NCBI RefSeq assembly: GCF_014899185.1
Contig: NZ_CP045201.1
Span: forward strand, 3,015,501 to 3,079,500
Direction of reading: 5' to 3'
Origin: Pseudooceanicola spongiae
GTDB lineage: Bacteria > Pseudomonadota > Alphaproteobacteria > Rhodobacterales > Rhodobacteraceae
Length of the DNA stretch: 64,000 nucleotides
The notes below the pieces were generated by a model that was not told the DNA's origin, did no database searches, and saw only the letters and a program-made list of their open reading frames with translations. Below, piece by piece: positions 8,475-17,590 of the stretch. Position 1 is the stretch's first letter; each line of letters starts with the position of its first letter. The position numbers and the translations under genes were made by a program.

Positions 8475-10565
8475 ATGACAGATTCCGAATCCAGACCGCT
8501 GTTTCAGCCGACGATCCTGCTGGCGCTAGCGCTTATGTCGATCATCGTGATGATGATTCTGCCCGTGCCGGCCTTTGTGCTGGATGTAGGCCTGGCTGCC
8601 AGTTTTGCCCTGGCCATACTGATATTCACCGTCACGCTTTTCATTGAAAAACCGCTGGATTTCTCGGCTTTTCCGACAGTGCTTCTGGCGTCTTTGATGC
8701 TGCGTCTGTCGCTGAACGTGTCCTCCACCAAGCTGATTATCGGCGAAGGACACACCGGCACCCGCGCTGCAGGCGACGTTATTCGTGGCTTTGCCGATTT
8801 CGTCATGGGCGGCTCGGTCTTCCTGGGGCTTGTCGTCTTTGGCGTGCTGCTGATCGTCAATTTCATGGTCATCACTAAGGGGGCCGCCCGTATGGCCGAG
8901 GTCGGTGCGCGGTTCGCCCTTGACGGGATGCCGGGCAAACAACTGGCGATCGACAGCGACATGTCCGCCGGTGCCATCAACCATGTCCAAGCCAAAGAGC
9001 GGCGCGAGCGCGAGCAGTTGGAGACGACGTTTTTCGGCTCACTCGACGGGGCCTCCAAATTCGTCAAGGGCGATGCAGTTGCCGGGCTGCTAATCACTAT
9101 CCTGAACCTCGTCGTGGGGCTGATGATGGGGGTGATCGTGCACGGCATGGCTCTGGGCGATGCCTTTGAAACTTATGCCATTCTGACCGTCGGCGACGGA
9201 TTGGTGACACAGATTCCTGCCGTCATCATCTCGATCGCCTCAGCGCTGTTGCTGGCACGGGGCGGTGCGACAGGGGCGACAGATCTGGCACTTGTCGGCC
9301 AATTGGGCCGCCATCCTGCAGCGCTGACCACTGTGTCTATCCTGATGATGTTGTTTGCTTTTGTGCCAGGCCTGCCCTTCATACCGTTTGTGATCGGTGG
9401 GCTGGTGCTGGGTGGTTCTGCCTACGCCGTGCATCGCAAGGCGAGACTGGCGGCCAGCGATGCCTCCGCCGCGAAGACCGACATGCCCACCCTCAAGGCC
9501 AAGTCGCTGGGCGACACGCTGGATCTGGACGATGTGCATGTCGAATTCGCGCCCGACCTCGTCAACATGGTGCTGGATCCCGGCACCGGCCTGGATGCCA
9601 GGATCGAAAACATGCGCCTGCATGTCGCTGAAAGTTACGGCTTAATCCTGCCAGAGATCCGGCTGACCGACGACCCCTCACTGCCCTCGGGCAGCTATGT
9701 CATCCGCATTCAGGGCGTCGAACAGGCCCGCGCGACGTTGCGCCCCGATCACATTCTGGCACTGATTCAAGGTGGGGGCGATGGCGTGCCCTCAGGTGAG
9801 GACGTCAAGGAACCGGTCTACGGCGCGCCCGCCCGCTGGATCGACGGCGCCACTCAGGACAGTGTCGCCCTGTCGGGCACGACGCTGGTCACCCCGACCG
9901 AAGTGCTGGCGACTCATCTTCTGGAAACGATCAAACGCAACTTCCCCCGCCTGCTGACCCTGAAATCCATGCGTCGCGTGTTGGAGGAAATGACCAATCT
10001 GACGGACGAACGCCGCGCCGAGGCGAACCGGAAACTGCTGGATGAACTGGTGCCCGACAAGGTGCCGCTGGATCTGCTGCATCAGGTGTTGCGGCTGCTC
10101 GTCGGGGAGCAGGTGTCGATCCGAAATATGCCCCTGATCCTGGAATCCGTGGCCGAGATCCGCCCCCACACCCCCCAGCCAGAGGCGATTTGCGAACATG
10201 TTCGCCATCGACTGGGCTTTCAGCTGATCGCCGACCTGCGCCGCGCCGATGGTACCACTCCGCTGATCCAGCTCGCACCCGGGTGGGAGGATATCTTTGC
10301 CACCTACCAGCTGGACCGCGAACGCGGCAGCATCGACATTGCCCTGCCCCCCGACATTTACAACCGGTTGGTCGGCAATGTGTCCTCCGCGCTCAGCGAC
10401 GCCAGTGACAAGGGGATTTATCCGGCGGTTGTCACCTCGACCCAGCGCCGCCGTTTTCTGCGCATGGCACTGAGCGCGCGCGGCATCACCAATCCGGTCC
10501 TGTCGTTCGAGGAGATCGGCGTCGATGCCCGCCCGGCGCTGATCGCCATGGTGCCCGATGAATGA
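8475..10565 (+). CDS. flhA: FlhA, flagellar export gate protein
   Basis: FlhA forms the nonameric ring of the export gate and binds export chaperones in the cytoplasm. The 696-residue product has eight TM segments in about residues 15-320. The strongly conserved loop region (about 145-190) includes RFALDGMPGKQLAID. The cytoplasmic domain (about 345-690) includes RLTDDPSLPSGSYVIRI. I chose the ATG at 8475, which places the first TM at the usual distance; an in-frame start 17 codons upstream adds an atypical basic leader. The stop overlaps the fliR start. Confidence 0.96.
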   Translation: MTDSESRPLFQPTILLALALMSIIVMMILPVPAFVLDVGLAASFALAILIFTVTLFIEKPLDFSAFPTVLLASLMLRLSLNVSSTKLIIGEGHTGTRAAGDVIRGFADFVMGGSVFLGLVVFGVLLIVNFMVITKGAARMAEVGARFALDGMPGKQLAIDSDMSAGAINHVQAKERREREQLETTFFGSLDGASKFVKGDAVAGLLITILNLVVGLMMGVIVHGMALGDAFETYAILTVGDGLVTQIPAVIISIASALLLARGGATGATDLALVGQLGRHPAALTTVSILMMLFAFVPGLPFIPFVIGGLVLGGSAYAVHRKARLAASDASAAKTDMPTLKAKSLGDTLDLDDVHVEFAPDLVNMVLDPGTGLDARIENMRLHVAESYGLILPEIRLTDDPSLPSGSYVIRIQGVEQARATLRPDHILALIQGGGDGVPSGEDVKEPVYGAPARWIDGATQDSVALSGTTLVTPTEVLATHLLETIKRNFPRLLTLKSMRRVLEEMTNLTDERRAEANRKLLDELVPDKVPLDLLHQVLRLLVGEQVSIRNMPLILESVAEIRPHTPQPEAICEHVRHRLGFQLIADLRRADGTTPLIQLAPGWEDIFATYQLDRERGSIDIALPPDIYNRLVGNVSSALSDASDKGIYPAVVTSTQRRRFLRMALSARGITNPVLSFEEIGVDARPALIAMVPDE

Positions 10566-11325
10566 CCTCGGCGCCGAAGCCCTTACGTTGCTGCGTCTGC
10601 ATGGTTGGACGGCAGCGCTGATTTTCCTGCGGGTCGGGGCCTTTACCTCCTTCCTGCCGGGCTTCGGCGAACAGTCGGTGCCCACTCGCGTCAAGCTGGG
10701 TGTCGCGATCAGCCTGACGGTGATCGTCATGGTCGCCGGGCCGTCATTGCCGGCGGTGCCCGCGCCGGACCTGCCGGTTTTCCTGCGATTTCTGGCGACT
10801 GAGACGCTGATCGGCGTGACGCTCGGCGTCGGCTTGCGTCTCTTCGTGGTCGGCTTGCAAACGGCGGGCTCCATGATCGCCCAAGCGACCTCGCTGTCGC
10901 AGATCCTCGGCAACGCCGGGGTGGAGCCGATGCCCGCCATCGGCCATGTGCTCGTCATCGCCGCGCTGGCGCTGGCAATGACGCTGGGACTGCACATTCA
11001 CGCGGTGCTGTATCTGCTGATGTCCTACGAGGTGATGCCCCCCGGCCAATGGCCCGAAGCCCGCGATATCACGCAATGGGGCATCAAGCTGACCGCGCAG
11101 AGCTTTCAGCTGGCCTTCAGTCTCGCCGCGCCCTTCATCATCATTTCCCTGATTTACAACCTGACCCTCGGCGTCATCAACCGGGCGATGCCCCAGCTGA
11201 TGGTCGCCTTTGTCGGCGCGCCGGTGATCACGTTTGGCGGTCTGTCGCTGTTGCTGATCCTGTCGGTTCAGATCCTGACAACCTGGTCCGAGCGGTTGAT
11301 GGCCTTCCTCGTGGCACCGTTCTGA
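10558..11325 (+). CDS. fliR: FliR, flagellar export gate protein
   Basis: FliR completes the FliP-FliQ-FliR export gate in the inner membrane. The 255-residue product has six or more hydrophobic segments spread along its length. Family patterns include LRVGAFTSFLPGFGEQSVP near the N-terminus and the C-terminal MPQLMVAFVGAPV segment. It overlaps flhA by 8 bp and lies 10 bp before flhB, as in many flagellar operons. Length is normal. Confidence 0.95.
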   Translation: MNDLGAEALTLLRLHGWTAALIFLRVGAFTSFLPGFGEQSVPTRVKLGVAISLTVIVMVAGPSLPAVPAPDLPVFLRFLATETLIGVTLGVGLRLFVVGLQTAGSMIAQATSLSQILGNAGVEPMPAIGHVLVIAALALAMTLGLHIHAVLYLLMSYEVMPPGQWPEARDITQWGIKLTAQSFQLAFSLAAPFIIISLIYNLTLGVINRAMPQLMVAFVGAPVITFGGLSLLLILSVQILTTWSERLMAFLVAPF

Positions 11326-11335
11326 GGGCGCGGGA

Positions 11336-12424
11336 ATGGCAGAAGAAGACAGTGGCGGCGAGAAACCGCATGAACCAACACAACGAAAACTGCAAAAAGC
11401 GCGCGAAAAGGGCGAGGTTCCCCGCTCAAACGATCTGTCGACGGCGGCGGCCTATGGCGGGCTGTGCATCGCCGGGGTCGCGGTCGGAGGCCCGGCGCTG
11501 ACCCGCCTTGGCGGCACCTTGCAGACCCTGATCGACCAGCCGGACTCACTGGCTCCACTGTTTTTCGATGGCGCGAGCGGCACCCCGACAGGCGGACTGA
11601 TCAGCAGCGTCAGCCTCGCCGTGCTGCCATTCTTTCTGGTTCCGGCGGTGGCGGCGCTGATCGCAGTGATCGCGCAACAGGCCTTCGTCGTCTCAGGCGA
11701 CAAGATCCGCCCGAAACTGTCGCGCATCTCGGTTCTCTCCAACGCCAAGAACAAGTTCGGGCGCGGCGGATTGTTTGAATTCTTCAAAAGCTTCGCGAAA
11801 TTGCTGATCTACTCGGCCTGTCTGTACTTTTTTGTCTCCGCCAAATTGCCCGAAATGATCAATACGCTCTACCTCGGCCCCGGCATCGCAACGGCCACTC
11901 TGCTGCAGCTTTGCACTCAATTCCTGTTCATCGTCTTCCTGATTTCCCTCGCTATCGGCGGCGTCGACTTCCTGTGGCAGTGGGCCGAGCATATGCGCAA
12001 AAATCGTATGTCCGACAAGGACATGCGTGACGAGTTCAAGGACTCTGAGGGCGATCCGCATATGAAACAGCAGCGTCGTCAGCGCGGGCAGGAGATTGCC
12101 AACTCCCAGATGATGGCCGATCTGCCCAAGGCCGATGTGGTGATCGTCAACCCGACCCACTATGCTGTGGCGCTGAAGTGGGATCGCACGCGCGGTTCTG
12201 CCCCCGTCTGCCTGGCCAAAGGTGTCGACGAGGTCGCGGCGGTCATGCGCCGGATCGCCACTGAGAATAATGTGCCGATCCACAGCGATCCGCCGACCGC
12301 CCGCAAGCTGCATGCCACGGTCGAGATCGGCGACCAGATCGACCCCGACGACTACCGCGCGGTTGCGGCCGCCATCCGCTTCGCCGACCAGATGCGCAGC
12401 AAAGCCAAAGGCCGGATCAGATGA
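11336..12424 (+). CDS. flhB: FlhB, export substrate-specificity switch protein
   Basis: FlhB gates export and switches it from rod/hook to filament substrates by cleaving itself at NPTH. The 362-residue product has a basic N-terminus (TQRKLQKAREKGEVPRS) and four TM segments (about 30-215). The cytoplasmic domain carries the intact autocleavage motif in VIVNPTHYAVALKW, near residue 270. The late-substrate switch should therefore operate. It starts 10 bp after fliR and shares an ATGA overlap with the next gene. Confidence 0.96.
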   Translation: MAEEDSGGEKPHEPTQRKLQKAREKGEVPRSNDLSTAAAYGGLCIAGVAVGGPALTRLGGTLQTLIDQPDSLAPLFFDGASGTPTGGLISSVSLAVLPFFLVPAVAALIAVIAQQAFVVSGDKIRPKLSRISVLSNAKNKFGRGGLFEFFKSFAKLLIYSACLYFFVSAKLPEMINTLYLGPGIATATLLQLCTQFLFIVFLISLAIGGVDFLWQWAEHMRKNRMSDKDMRDEFKDSEGDPHMKQQRRQRGQEIANSQMMADLPKADVVIVNPTHYAVALKWDRTRGSAPVCLAKGVDEVAAVMRRIATENNVPIHSDPPTARKLHATVEIGDQIDPDDYRAVAAAIRFADQMRSKAKGRIR

Positions 12425-12870
12425 GCCTTCCCGACAGTCAGCGCCTCGCCCCTCTCGCCACGATCACCGAGATGGCGCATGAGGCCGCCCTGATGCGCCT
12501 GCGCCGGATCACAGCGCGCGAACAGGCATTGCGCGACAGCCTGACCGATCTGGATGAACGCGCAGCTAACGGATTTCTGCGCTCCCTGTCAGGCGGCGAC
12601 GAGAACCTCGGGTTCATTGGTGGGCAGGAGCGGAACTGGCGCGACTGGATCTCGATGCGGCGCGGCGCGCTCCAGGTCGATCTGGCCAGGGTGCTGGGCG
12701 AAAAGGCTGAGCACATGGCACGTCTGACGCTGACGCTTGGGCGCAAGGATGTCGCCGCAAAGATGCTGAGTGCTCAGCAGGCCAGTGACAGGCGCGACCG
12801 GCAGCGCAAGCAAATGGCTGCGCTGCAAGAGCTTTCGCTGATGCTGCACAGCCATCGAAACAGGGAATGA
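12421..12870 (+). CDS. Small helical protein after flhB, function unknown
   Basis: This 149-residue soluble protein is almost entirely alpha-helical and charged. It is rich in Arg, Leu, Ala and Gln, with no signal peptide or TM segment. Translation is probably coupled to flhB through a 4-bp overlap. Its size and coiled-coil look resemble FliJ-like export chaperones, which often sit near fliI, but I see no diagnostic motif. It converges with the FliL-like gene, with only 4 bp between stops. Treat it as a flagellar-operon hypothetical. Confidence 0.72.
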   Translation: MSLPDSQRLAPLATITEMAHEAALMRLRRITAREQALRDSLTDLDERAANGFLRSLSGGDENLGFIGGQERNWRDWISMRRGALQVDLARVLGEKAEHMARLTLTLGRKDVAAKMLSAQQASDRRDRQRKQMAALQELSLMLHSHRNRE

Positions 12871-12874
12871 CGCT

Positions 12875-13381
12875 TCAGGAGTCCTGGCGCGCGATATCGG
12901 TGATCAGCACATCCGAGACAAGCGGGCCGAGGGACTTTGACGCCACCCGGTACAGCGCGGCGCGTAGCACATCGAGGTTGTTCGAGCTGGTGAAGGATCC
13001 CTCGAACCCGCCCATATTGGCATGATCGAACATCACCTGCAGGAAGGCGTCGCGCAGCTTCGGCTCGCGCCCATAAACGACATCGCTGCGACCCGGCTCT
13101 ATTTCGAGGCTGATCGACACGACCACCAGTGCGCCGACCCGTTCCTGCGTCACGACGGGCACGATGAACTGATCGTGCATCTTGATGTATTCCTTGGTGG
13201 CCGGATCGGCCTCCACTTCTTCTTGGTGTTCCGGCGCGGCATGGCTGTCAGCGGCCATCTCCGTGTCGCCGCAAGGGTTGATCGCGGCGACCTCTTGCGG
13301 GGCGGGCTTCAGCATCAGGCCCGCGCCACCGCCGGCACCAATGCCAAGCAGAATCAATAGGATAGGGAGGAGTTTTTTCAT
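12875..13381 (-). CDS. Second FliL-like flagellar protein
   Basis: This 168-residue protein has an N-terminal TM/signal-anchor segment (about 4-25) and an acidic linker (about 30-65). A periplasmic FliL-like domain follows, with VVVSISLEIEPG, the FLQVMFDHAN helix and a C-terminal VSDVLITDIARQ. It is the last gene of the leftward flgB-to-flgH operon, 9 bp after flgH. It is only distantly similar to the FliL at 3559-4053. The two may have different partners, or one may be tied to the P/L-ring genes. Confidence 0.8.
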   Translation of the reverse strand: MKKLLPILLILLGIGAGGGAGLMLKPAPQEVAAINPCGDTEMAADSHAAPEHQEEVEADPATKEYIKMHDQFIVPVVTQERVGALVVVSISLEIEPGRSDVVYGREPKLRDAFLQVMFDHANMGGFEGSFTSSNNLDVLRAALYRVASKSLGPLVSDVLITDIARQDS

Positions 13382-13390
13382 CTGAGGTCC

Positions 13391-14128
13391 TCAGAACGGC
13401 AGGATGTGGTCGATGATCTGCTGACCGACACGGGGTTGCTGCATGTCCGTGATCTGGCCACGCCCCCCGTAGGAAATGCGGGCCGAGGCGATCTTGTCGT
13501 AGGTGATCTCGTTCTGACGCGAGATATCCTCCGGGCGCACATACCCAGAAACCAGCAGCTCGCGCAGTTCGTAGTTCACCCGCACCTCCTGGTTGCCGGT
13601 GATCGAGAGCACGCCGTTGGGCAGCACATCGACGATCGTCGCGGCGACCCGCAAAGTCAGCTTTTCCTTGCGGCTGACCGTGCCGTCGCCATTGGCGCTG
13701 GACGCCGACGAAATCGACACCGCATCAGCAGCGCTCGCGCCGGCGGGCAGTTCAGTGTCAAGCCGCTGCGGCAGGCCAAAAAGCTGCGGAATCCCAAGGC
13801 TTTCCGAGCCGTCGCGCGAGCGGGAAGTGGAGTTGGAAATCTCGGCCTTGTCGTCGATCTCGATCACCACTGTCATGATGTCGCCCTGTTTCATCGCCCG
13901 CCGGTCGCCCAGTAGCGATCCTCGATCCCCGGTCCAGAGCGAGGCTTCCTGCAACAGGCCCCGGCTGCGCGCCGTGGTTTGCGGCAGGCCCGGAGACAGC
14001 ATTGCGTAATGTTCACGGGTGTTCATGTCGTCCGAAAAATCCGGAGTCTTGCCGATGTGATGATCGCCACACCCCGCGACCATCAGACAGCAGAGACCGG
14101 CAATCAGGGTGTAACCATCAAATTTCAT
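13391..14128 (-). CDS. flgH: FlgH, flagellar L-ring lipoprotein
   Basis: FlgH forms the outer-membrane L ring around the rod. The 245-residue product starts with a lipoprotein signal whose lipobox ends at Cys20 (LMVAGCGDH). Family segments SLLGDRRAMKQGDIMTVVIEI, LPNGVLSITGNQEV and VRPEDISRQNEI follow. The ATG overlaps the flgA stop. The P-ring gene flgI is not in the window, so it must be encoded elsewhere. Confidence 0.95.
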   Translation of the reverse strand: MKFDGYTLIAGLCCLMVAGCGDHHIGKTPDFSDDMNTREHYAMLSPGLPQTTARSRGLLQEASLWTGDRGSLLGDRRAMKQGDIMTVVIEIDDKAEISNSTSRSRDGSESLGIPQLFGLPQRLDTELPAGASAADAVSISSASSANGDGTVSRKEKLTLRVAATIVDVLPNGVLSITGNQEVRVNYELRELLVSGYVRPEDISRQNEITYDKIASARISYGGRGQITDMQQPRVGQQIIDHILPF

Positions 14129-14544
14129 TGCACTTTCACCGTTCCATCAGGTTGCACGACGCCGTTCACTGTCTGGCGGGAGGACAGGTTCATCACCCGG
14201 ATGACCTCGCCTTCCCCGGCTCGGGCCAGAGAGCGCGCCTCGGCCACGATGACCAGACCGCCCCGGTCGTAGATCAGGCTGACAATCGCATTGCGTTCGA
14301 TCAGCGCCGGCGGTCCAAGGTCGCCGGGGCGCAGTGGACGTCCGGCATAGATCGCGACGCGGGTTTCCTGGCCGATCAGCCCCTCGAGTCCGGTCAGCGC
14401 GCCAGGCATGTCGCCGTCGTGCAGCACCAGATCGCCCGGGCCGATCAGGGTCTGGGCTGGCAGAGTGCGCGCCGCGACGACCGTTTCGGCCTGCGCGGCG
14501 GCCCCAGGCAGGCTCAGCAAGACGCAGGCGATCATGGCGCGCAT
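14125..14544 (-). CDS. flgA: FlgA, P-ring assembly chaperone
   Basis: FlgA is the periplasmic chaperone for P-ring (FlgI) assembly. The product, about 139 residues, has a signal peptide (about 1-19, ending GAAAQA) and a SAF-type C-terminal domain with GAVLDRT-like spacing and LARAGEGEVIRVMNLSSRQ. It is short compared with enteric FlgA, as is common in alphaproteobacteria. The ATG at 14544 overlaps the flgG stop in a TGATG; a TTG one codon earlier is possible. It sits between flgG and flgH. Confidence 0.9.
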   Translation of the reverse strand: MRAMIACVLLSLPGAAAQAETVVAARTLPAQTLIGPGDLVLHDGDMPGALTGLEGLIGQETRVAIYAGRPLRPGDLGPPALIERNAIVSLIYDRGGLVIVAEARSLARAGEGEVIRVMNLSSRQTVNGVVQPDGTVKVQ

Positions 14545-15329
14545 CAACGCACCTGCGCCGTGGCGGCCAGCATCTGATCAGCGGCGGTGATCACCTTGGC
14601 GTTCAGCTCATATCCGCGCTGCGCCTCGATCAGTTCGGTCACCTCGCGCACCGGATCGACCGAGCTGTCCTCAAGATACCCCTGCCGCACGGTGCCCAGA
14701 CCGTTCAGCCCGGGCGTCGTCACCGTGGCGGGGCCAGAGGCTTCGGTTTCGGAAAACAGGTTGCTGCCGATGGCCTCCAACCCCTTGGGATTGCTGAAAC
14801 CGGCGATGCTGATCTGGCCCAGCTGCTGCGCCCCGGTCTGATCCGCGAAATAGGCGTAAACCTCGCCCGCGGCATTGATCGAGATGGACAGTGCATCCTC
14901 GGGGATGACGATCTCGGGCGAAACGGGAAAGCCATCCGAGGTGACGATCAGCCCCTCGCCCGTGCGCTTCAGCGCGCCGTCACGGGTATAGGCGGGCTGA
15001 CCGTTGGGCAGCGTCACCTCCAGATAGCCGCGCCCCTCGATCGCCAGGTCCAGATCGCCTCCGGTGTTGGACAGAGAGCCCTGCGCCAGTTGCATCGACA
15101 CTGCAGCAGGGCGCACGCCGAGGCCAAGCTGAATGCCCGTCGGCAGGATTGTCCCATCGGCCGAATTCACCGTGCCCGCCCGTGCGTATTGCTGGTAGTG
15201 CAGGTCGGCAAATTCGGCGCGCCGGGCGTTGTAGCCGGTGGTCGACATATTCGCGAGGTTGTTCGAGATTGTCTCGACCCGCATCTGCTGAGCGGCCATC
15301 CCGGTGGCCGCGATCTTGAGAGCTCTCAT
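14544..15329 (-). CDS. flgG: FlgG, distal rod protein
   Basis: FlgG forms the distal rod that passes through the P and L rings. The 261-residue product has the N-terminal rod motif AAQQMRVETISNNLANMSTTGY (ANNxANxxTxGF type). The central domain includes LALGEGYLEV-like strands. The C-terminal helix EVTELIEAQRGYELNAKVI is the conserved D0 segment. It starts 9 bp after flgF. Length matches the family. Confidence 0.95.
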   Translation of the reverse strand: MRALKIAATGMAAQQMRVETISNNLANMSTTGYNARRAEFADLHYQQYARAGTVNSADGTILPTGIQLGLGVRPAAVSMQLAQGSLSNTGGDLDLAIEGRGYLEVTLPNGQPAYTRDGALKRTGEGLIVTSDGFPVSPEIVIPEDALSISINAAGEVYAYFADQTGAQQLGQISIAGFSNPKGLEAIGSNLFSETEASGPATVTTPGLNGLGTVRQGYLEDSSVDPVREVTELIEAQRGYELNAKVITAADQMLAATAQVR

Positions 15330-15338
15330 AACGCGTTC

Positions 15339-16052
15339 CTATTTCATCAATGTTTTCATAGTGGTGCGGATCCGTTCATCTTCCTTGTCCATAAAGGACT
15401 GGCCCAGTTCATAGGCGCGCTGCACGGTGATCATCCGCGCAATCTGGCCAATGGGATCGACGTTGGAGGATTCGATGAAGCCCTGCATGGCGCGCGGTGC
15501 CTCGACCGGAACAAAGCCTTCGTCGGCCCGAAACATCACCCCGCCCTCGCGTTGCAGGCGCAGCGGGTCGAGAGGGGCGACGATGCCGATCTGCCCGATG
15601 GGGCGGCCAGCGGTGCTCAGCGTGCCGTCCGCAGCCATGCCCAGATCCGTCGCATCGGGCGGAATGAAGATCGGCGCGCCCCCCGGATCCAGCACCGGAT
15701 AGCCGTCGTTGGTCACCAGATCCCCGGCAGGCGACAGCGCAAAGCTGCCTGCCCGCGTCAGACGCTGGCCACCGGGCGCCTGCACCAGAAAGAACCCCTC
15801 GCCCTCGATCGCGAAATCCAGATCGCCGCCGGTCTTGGTCAGAGTGCCCTGGCTGTAATCGACGCTGCGAATATTCGCCGTGGCCATGGACAGCGACGGG
15901 CCGACCTCGGTTCCCTTGACGTATTCGGAAAAGATCAGCCCCTCCTGCCGGAACCCGGAGGTGGCGCTGTTGGCAATATTGTTGGCGATCACGCTCATCT
16001 CGCGCATCAGGCCAGATTGCCGGGTCAGGGTCGTGTAACCAGCATTATCCAT
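15339..16052 (-). CDS. flgF: FlgF, proximal rod protein
   Basis: FlgF is a proximal rod subunit. The 237-residue product has an N-terminal D0 motif, VIANNIANSATSGFRQEG. Mid-protein strands GDLDFAIEGEGFFLVQ follow, then the C-terminal IARMITVQRAYELGQ helix. It is slightly shorter than FlgG, and flgF-flgG-flgA-flgH order is typical. It begins 2 bp after the fliQ stop, so the two are translationally close. Confidence 0.94.
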   Translation of the reverse strand: MDNAGYTTLTRQSGLMREMSVIANNIANSATSGFRQEGLIFSEYVKGTEVGPSLSMATANIRSVDYSQGTLTKTGGDLDFAIEGEGFFLVQAPGGQRLTRAGSFALSPAGDLVTNDGYPVLDPGGAPIFIPPDATDLGMAADGTLSTAGRPIGQIGIVAPLDPLRLQREGGVMFRADEGFVPVEAPRAMQGFIESSNVDPIGQIARMITVQRAYELGQSFMDKEDERIRTTMKTLMK

Positions 16053-16054
16053 GC

Positions 16055-16321
16055 TCAGCCTCCGATGATGAGGGGGATCAGTTGGTCCTGAAAGAAGGAC
16101 ACGAGGGTTTGCGTCATGAAGCCCATCGACAGCCAGAAGACGACGACGATGGCCATCAGCTTGGGCACGAAGGTCAGCGTCATTTCCTGGATTGAGGTCA
16201 GCGCCTGGAACAGGCCGACGGTGACCCCGGCGACCAGTGCAACCGCCAGGATCGGGCTTGATGTGATGACCGCAATCCAGAGGCCATGGCGCAGGCTGTC
16301 GAACAGGATGGCTTCGTTCAT
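16055..16321 (-). CDS. fliQ: FliQ, flagellar export gate protein
   Basis: FliQ contributes four copies to the export gate. The 88-residue product has two TM helices, near 14-38 and 50-75. The conserved Gly/Phe pattern GVTVGLFQALTSIQEMTLTF lies between them. It is between fliE and flgF on the leftward rod operon, away from fliP and fliR, a split common in this lineage. Length is typical. Confidence 0.94.
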   Translation of the reverse strand: MNEAILFDSLRHGLWIAVITSSPILAVALVAGVTVGLFQALTSIQEMTLTFVPKLMAIVVVFWLSMGFMTQTLVSFFQDQLIPLIIGG

Positions 16322-16385
16322 GCTGGACGTGCCTTTTCAGGGGGGCGCCGGGTCATCAGGCAATGCGTTTGCCGGCTGACGGGTG

Positions 16386-16679
16386 TCAGACCGGCATCCG
16401 CAGGATTTCCTGATAGGCCTCGACGACCTTGTCGCGCACCGTCACGGCCGCTTCGACAGCCAGTTCGGTTTGCGACAACGCCTGCACCAGCGAGTGTGGA
16501 TCGGCCTGACCGATCATCGCGGCTTTCGCCGTCTCTTCGCCTTCGCGGAAGGTCTCGGCGAAGTTTTTCGCAACTTCGCCGAGGGCTTGGCCAAGACCTG
16601 TTCCCGTTCCGGGAACAGGTTCCGTGGCCGGACGCGCTGCCGCATATTTTTGGGCAGCATTCAATGCACGAATGTCCAT
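16386..16679 (-). CDS. fliE: FliE, MS-ring to rod adapter
   Basis: FliE connects the MS ring and export gate to the rod. The 97-residue helical product ends in the conserved segment AAVTVRDKVVEAYQEILRMPV. A strong AAAGGAGG-like ribosome site lies 7 bp before the ATG. It follows flgC by 12 bp. About 64 bp then separates it from fliQ, with no separate gene visible. Confidence 0.93.
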   Translation of the reverse strand: MDIRALNAAQKYAAARPATEPVPGTGTGLGQALGEVAKNFAETFREGEETAKAAMIGQADPHSLVQALSQTELAVEAAVTVRDKVVEAYQEILRMPV

Positions 16680-16691
16680 TCTGGACCTCCT

Positions 16692-17084
16692 TTATCGACG
16701 TAAAAGTTCAAGCAGGCTGGCCGACATCTGCCGGGCCTGATCGAACATCTTGAGGTTCGCCTCGTAACTGCGCTGCGCTTCGCGCGCGTCAGCAATTTCG
16801 ACCACCAGATCGACATTCGATCCATCATGGTAGCCACTTCCATCGGCGAGGGGATGTGACGGGTCATAGACCCGCGGCAGTGTGCTCCGATCGAGTTTCA
16901 CCCGACTTGTGCGAACCTCACCCACGCCGTCATCGGGCCCCGCCACGCTTTCAAACGAGACAGTTTTGCGCCGATATCCGGGTGTGTCCGCGTTGGCGAT
17001 GTTTTCAGACGTATGCTGAAGCCGCTCGGCCTGCGCACGCAGACCGGTCGCCGAAACGGACATGGAGTTCAGGAATTCTCCCAT
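16692..17084 (-). CDS. flgC: FlgC, proximal rod protein
   Basis: FlgC is a proximal rod subunit. The 130-residue product has the N-terminal motif QHTSENIANADTPGYRRK. The C-terminal D0 helix ends ARQMSASLLELLRR. The ATG at 17084 is preceded by AGGAGCC; a longer frame from a GTG at 17153 would overlap flgB and has no matching leader in the family. It lies between flgB and fliE. Confidence 0.94.
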   Translation of the reverse strand: MGEFLNSMSVSATGLRAQAERLQHTSENIANADTPGYRRKTVSFESVAGPDDGVGEVRTSRVKLDRSTLPRVYDPSHPLADGSGYHDGSNVDLVVEIADAREAQRSYEANLKMFDQARQMSASLLELLRR

Positions 17085-17112
17085 TCTGGGGGCTCCTTTT
17101 GTGGTTAACGTC

Positions 17113-17505
17113 TTATCTGCGGCCGATGGAGGTCCGCATGATCGACAGGGCACTGCGATAGATCGACAGCGCCTGACTGTGTTGTTGCTGGACCTCGACG
17201 GATTTCAGCACCTGCTGCTCAAGCGAGACGGAGTTGCCGTTGGGCGAGGTCCACATGTTACGGTCCTGAAACGGCTCATATCCGCCCTGATCCTGCACGC
17301 TGCCATTGAGGTGGCTGGCACGGGTGGCACGGGCGCCATAGCTGGAGGCAGAGCCGTCGTAGGCGTCGGGAAAAGGGATGATGTCGCGGGCCTTGAAACC
17401 GGGCGTATCCGCATTCGCCATATTCTCGGCAATGACGGTCTGCCGCTGACTCGCGTGGCGGGCCATGGACTCCGACATGCGGAAAATTTGCAGGTTTTCA
17501 AACAC
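17113..17505 (-). CDS. flgB: FlgB, proximal rod protein
   Basis: FlgB is a proximal rod subunit and first gene of the leftward rod operon. The 130-residue product reads VFENLQIFRMSESMARHAS, then the rod motif VIAENMANADTPGFKARDI, and ends in a C-terminal helix with ALSIYRSALSIMRTSIGRR. I chose the GTG at 17505 because GGGAGAAG lies 6 bp upstream and FlgB relatives begin MFENL. A TTG at 17532 would add nine residues. It diverges from fliI. Confidence 0.92.
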   Translation of the reverse strand: MFENLQIFRMSESMARHASQRQTVIAENMANADTPGFKARDIIPFPDAYDGSASSYGARATRASHLNGSVQDQGGYEPFQDRNMWTSPNGNSVSLEQQVLKSVEVQQQHSQALSIYRSALSIMRTSIGRR

Positions 17506-17590
17506 CGGGGCTTCTCCCTCGATTGGCTTCAATCAAGGCTTAACCCCGATTCCTTTAGAAATGGTTGGTGTCTTATGAAGGAGACGACCG

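Noticed and set aside
14334..16091. Plus-strand open frame opposite flgA, flgG and flgF
   Set aside because: It overlaps three well-supported rod genes and shows only Arg/His-rich low-complexity sequence.
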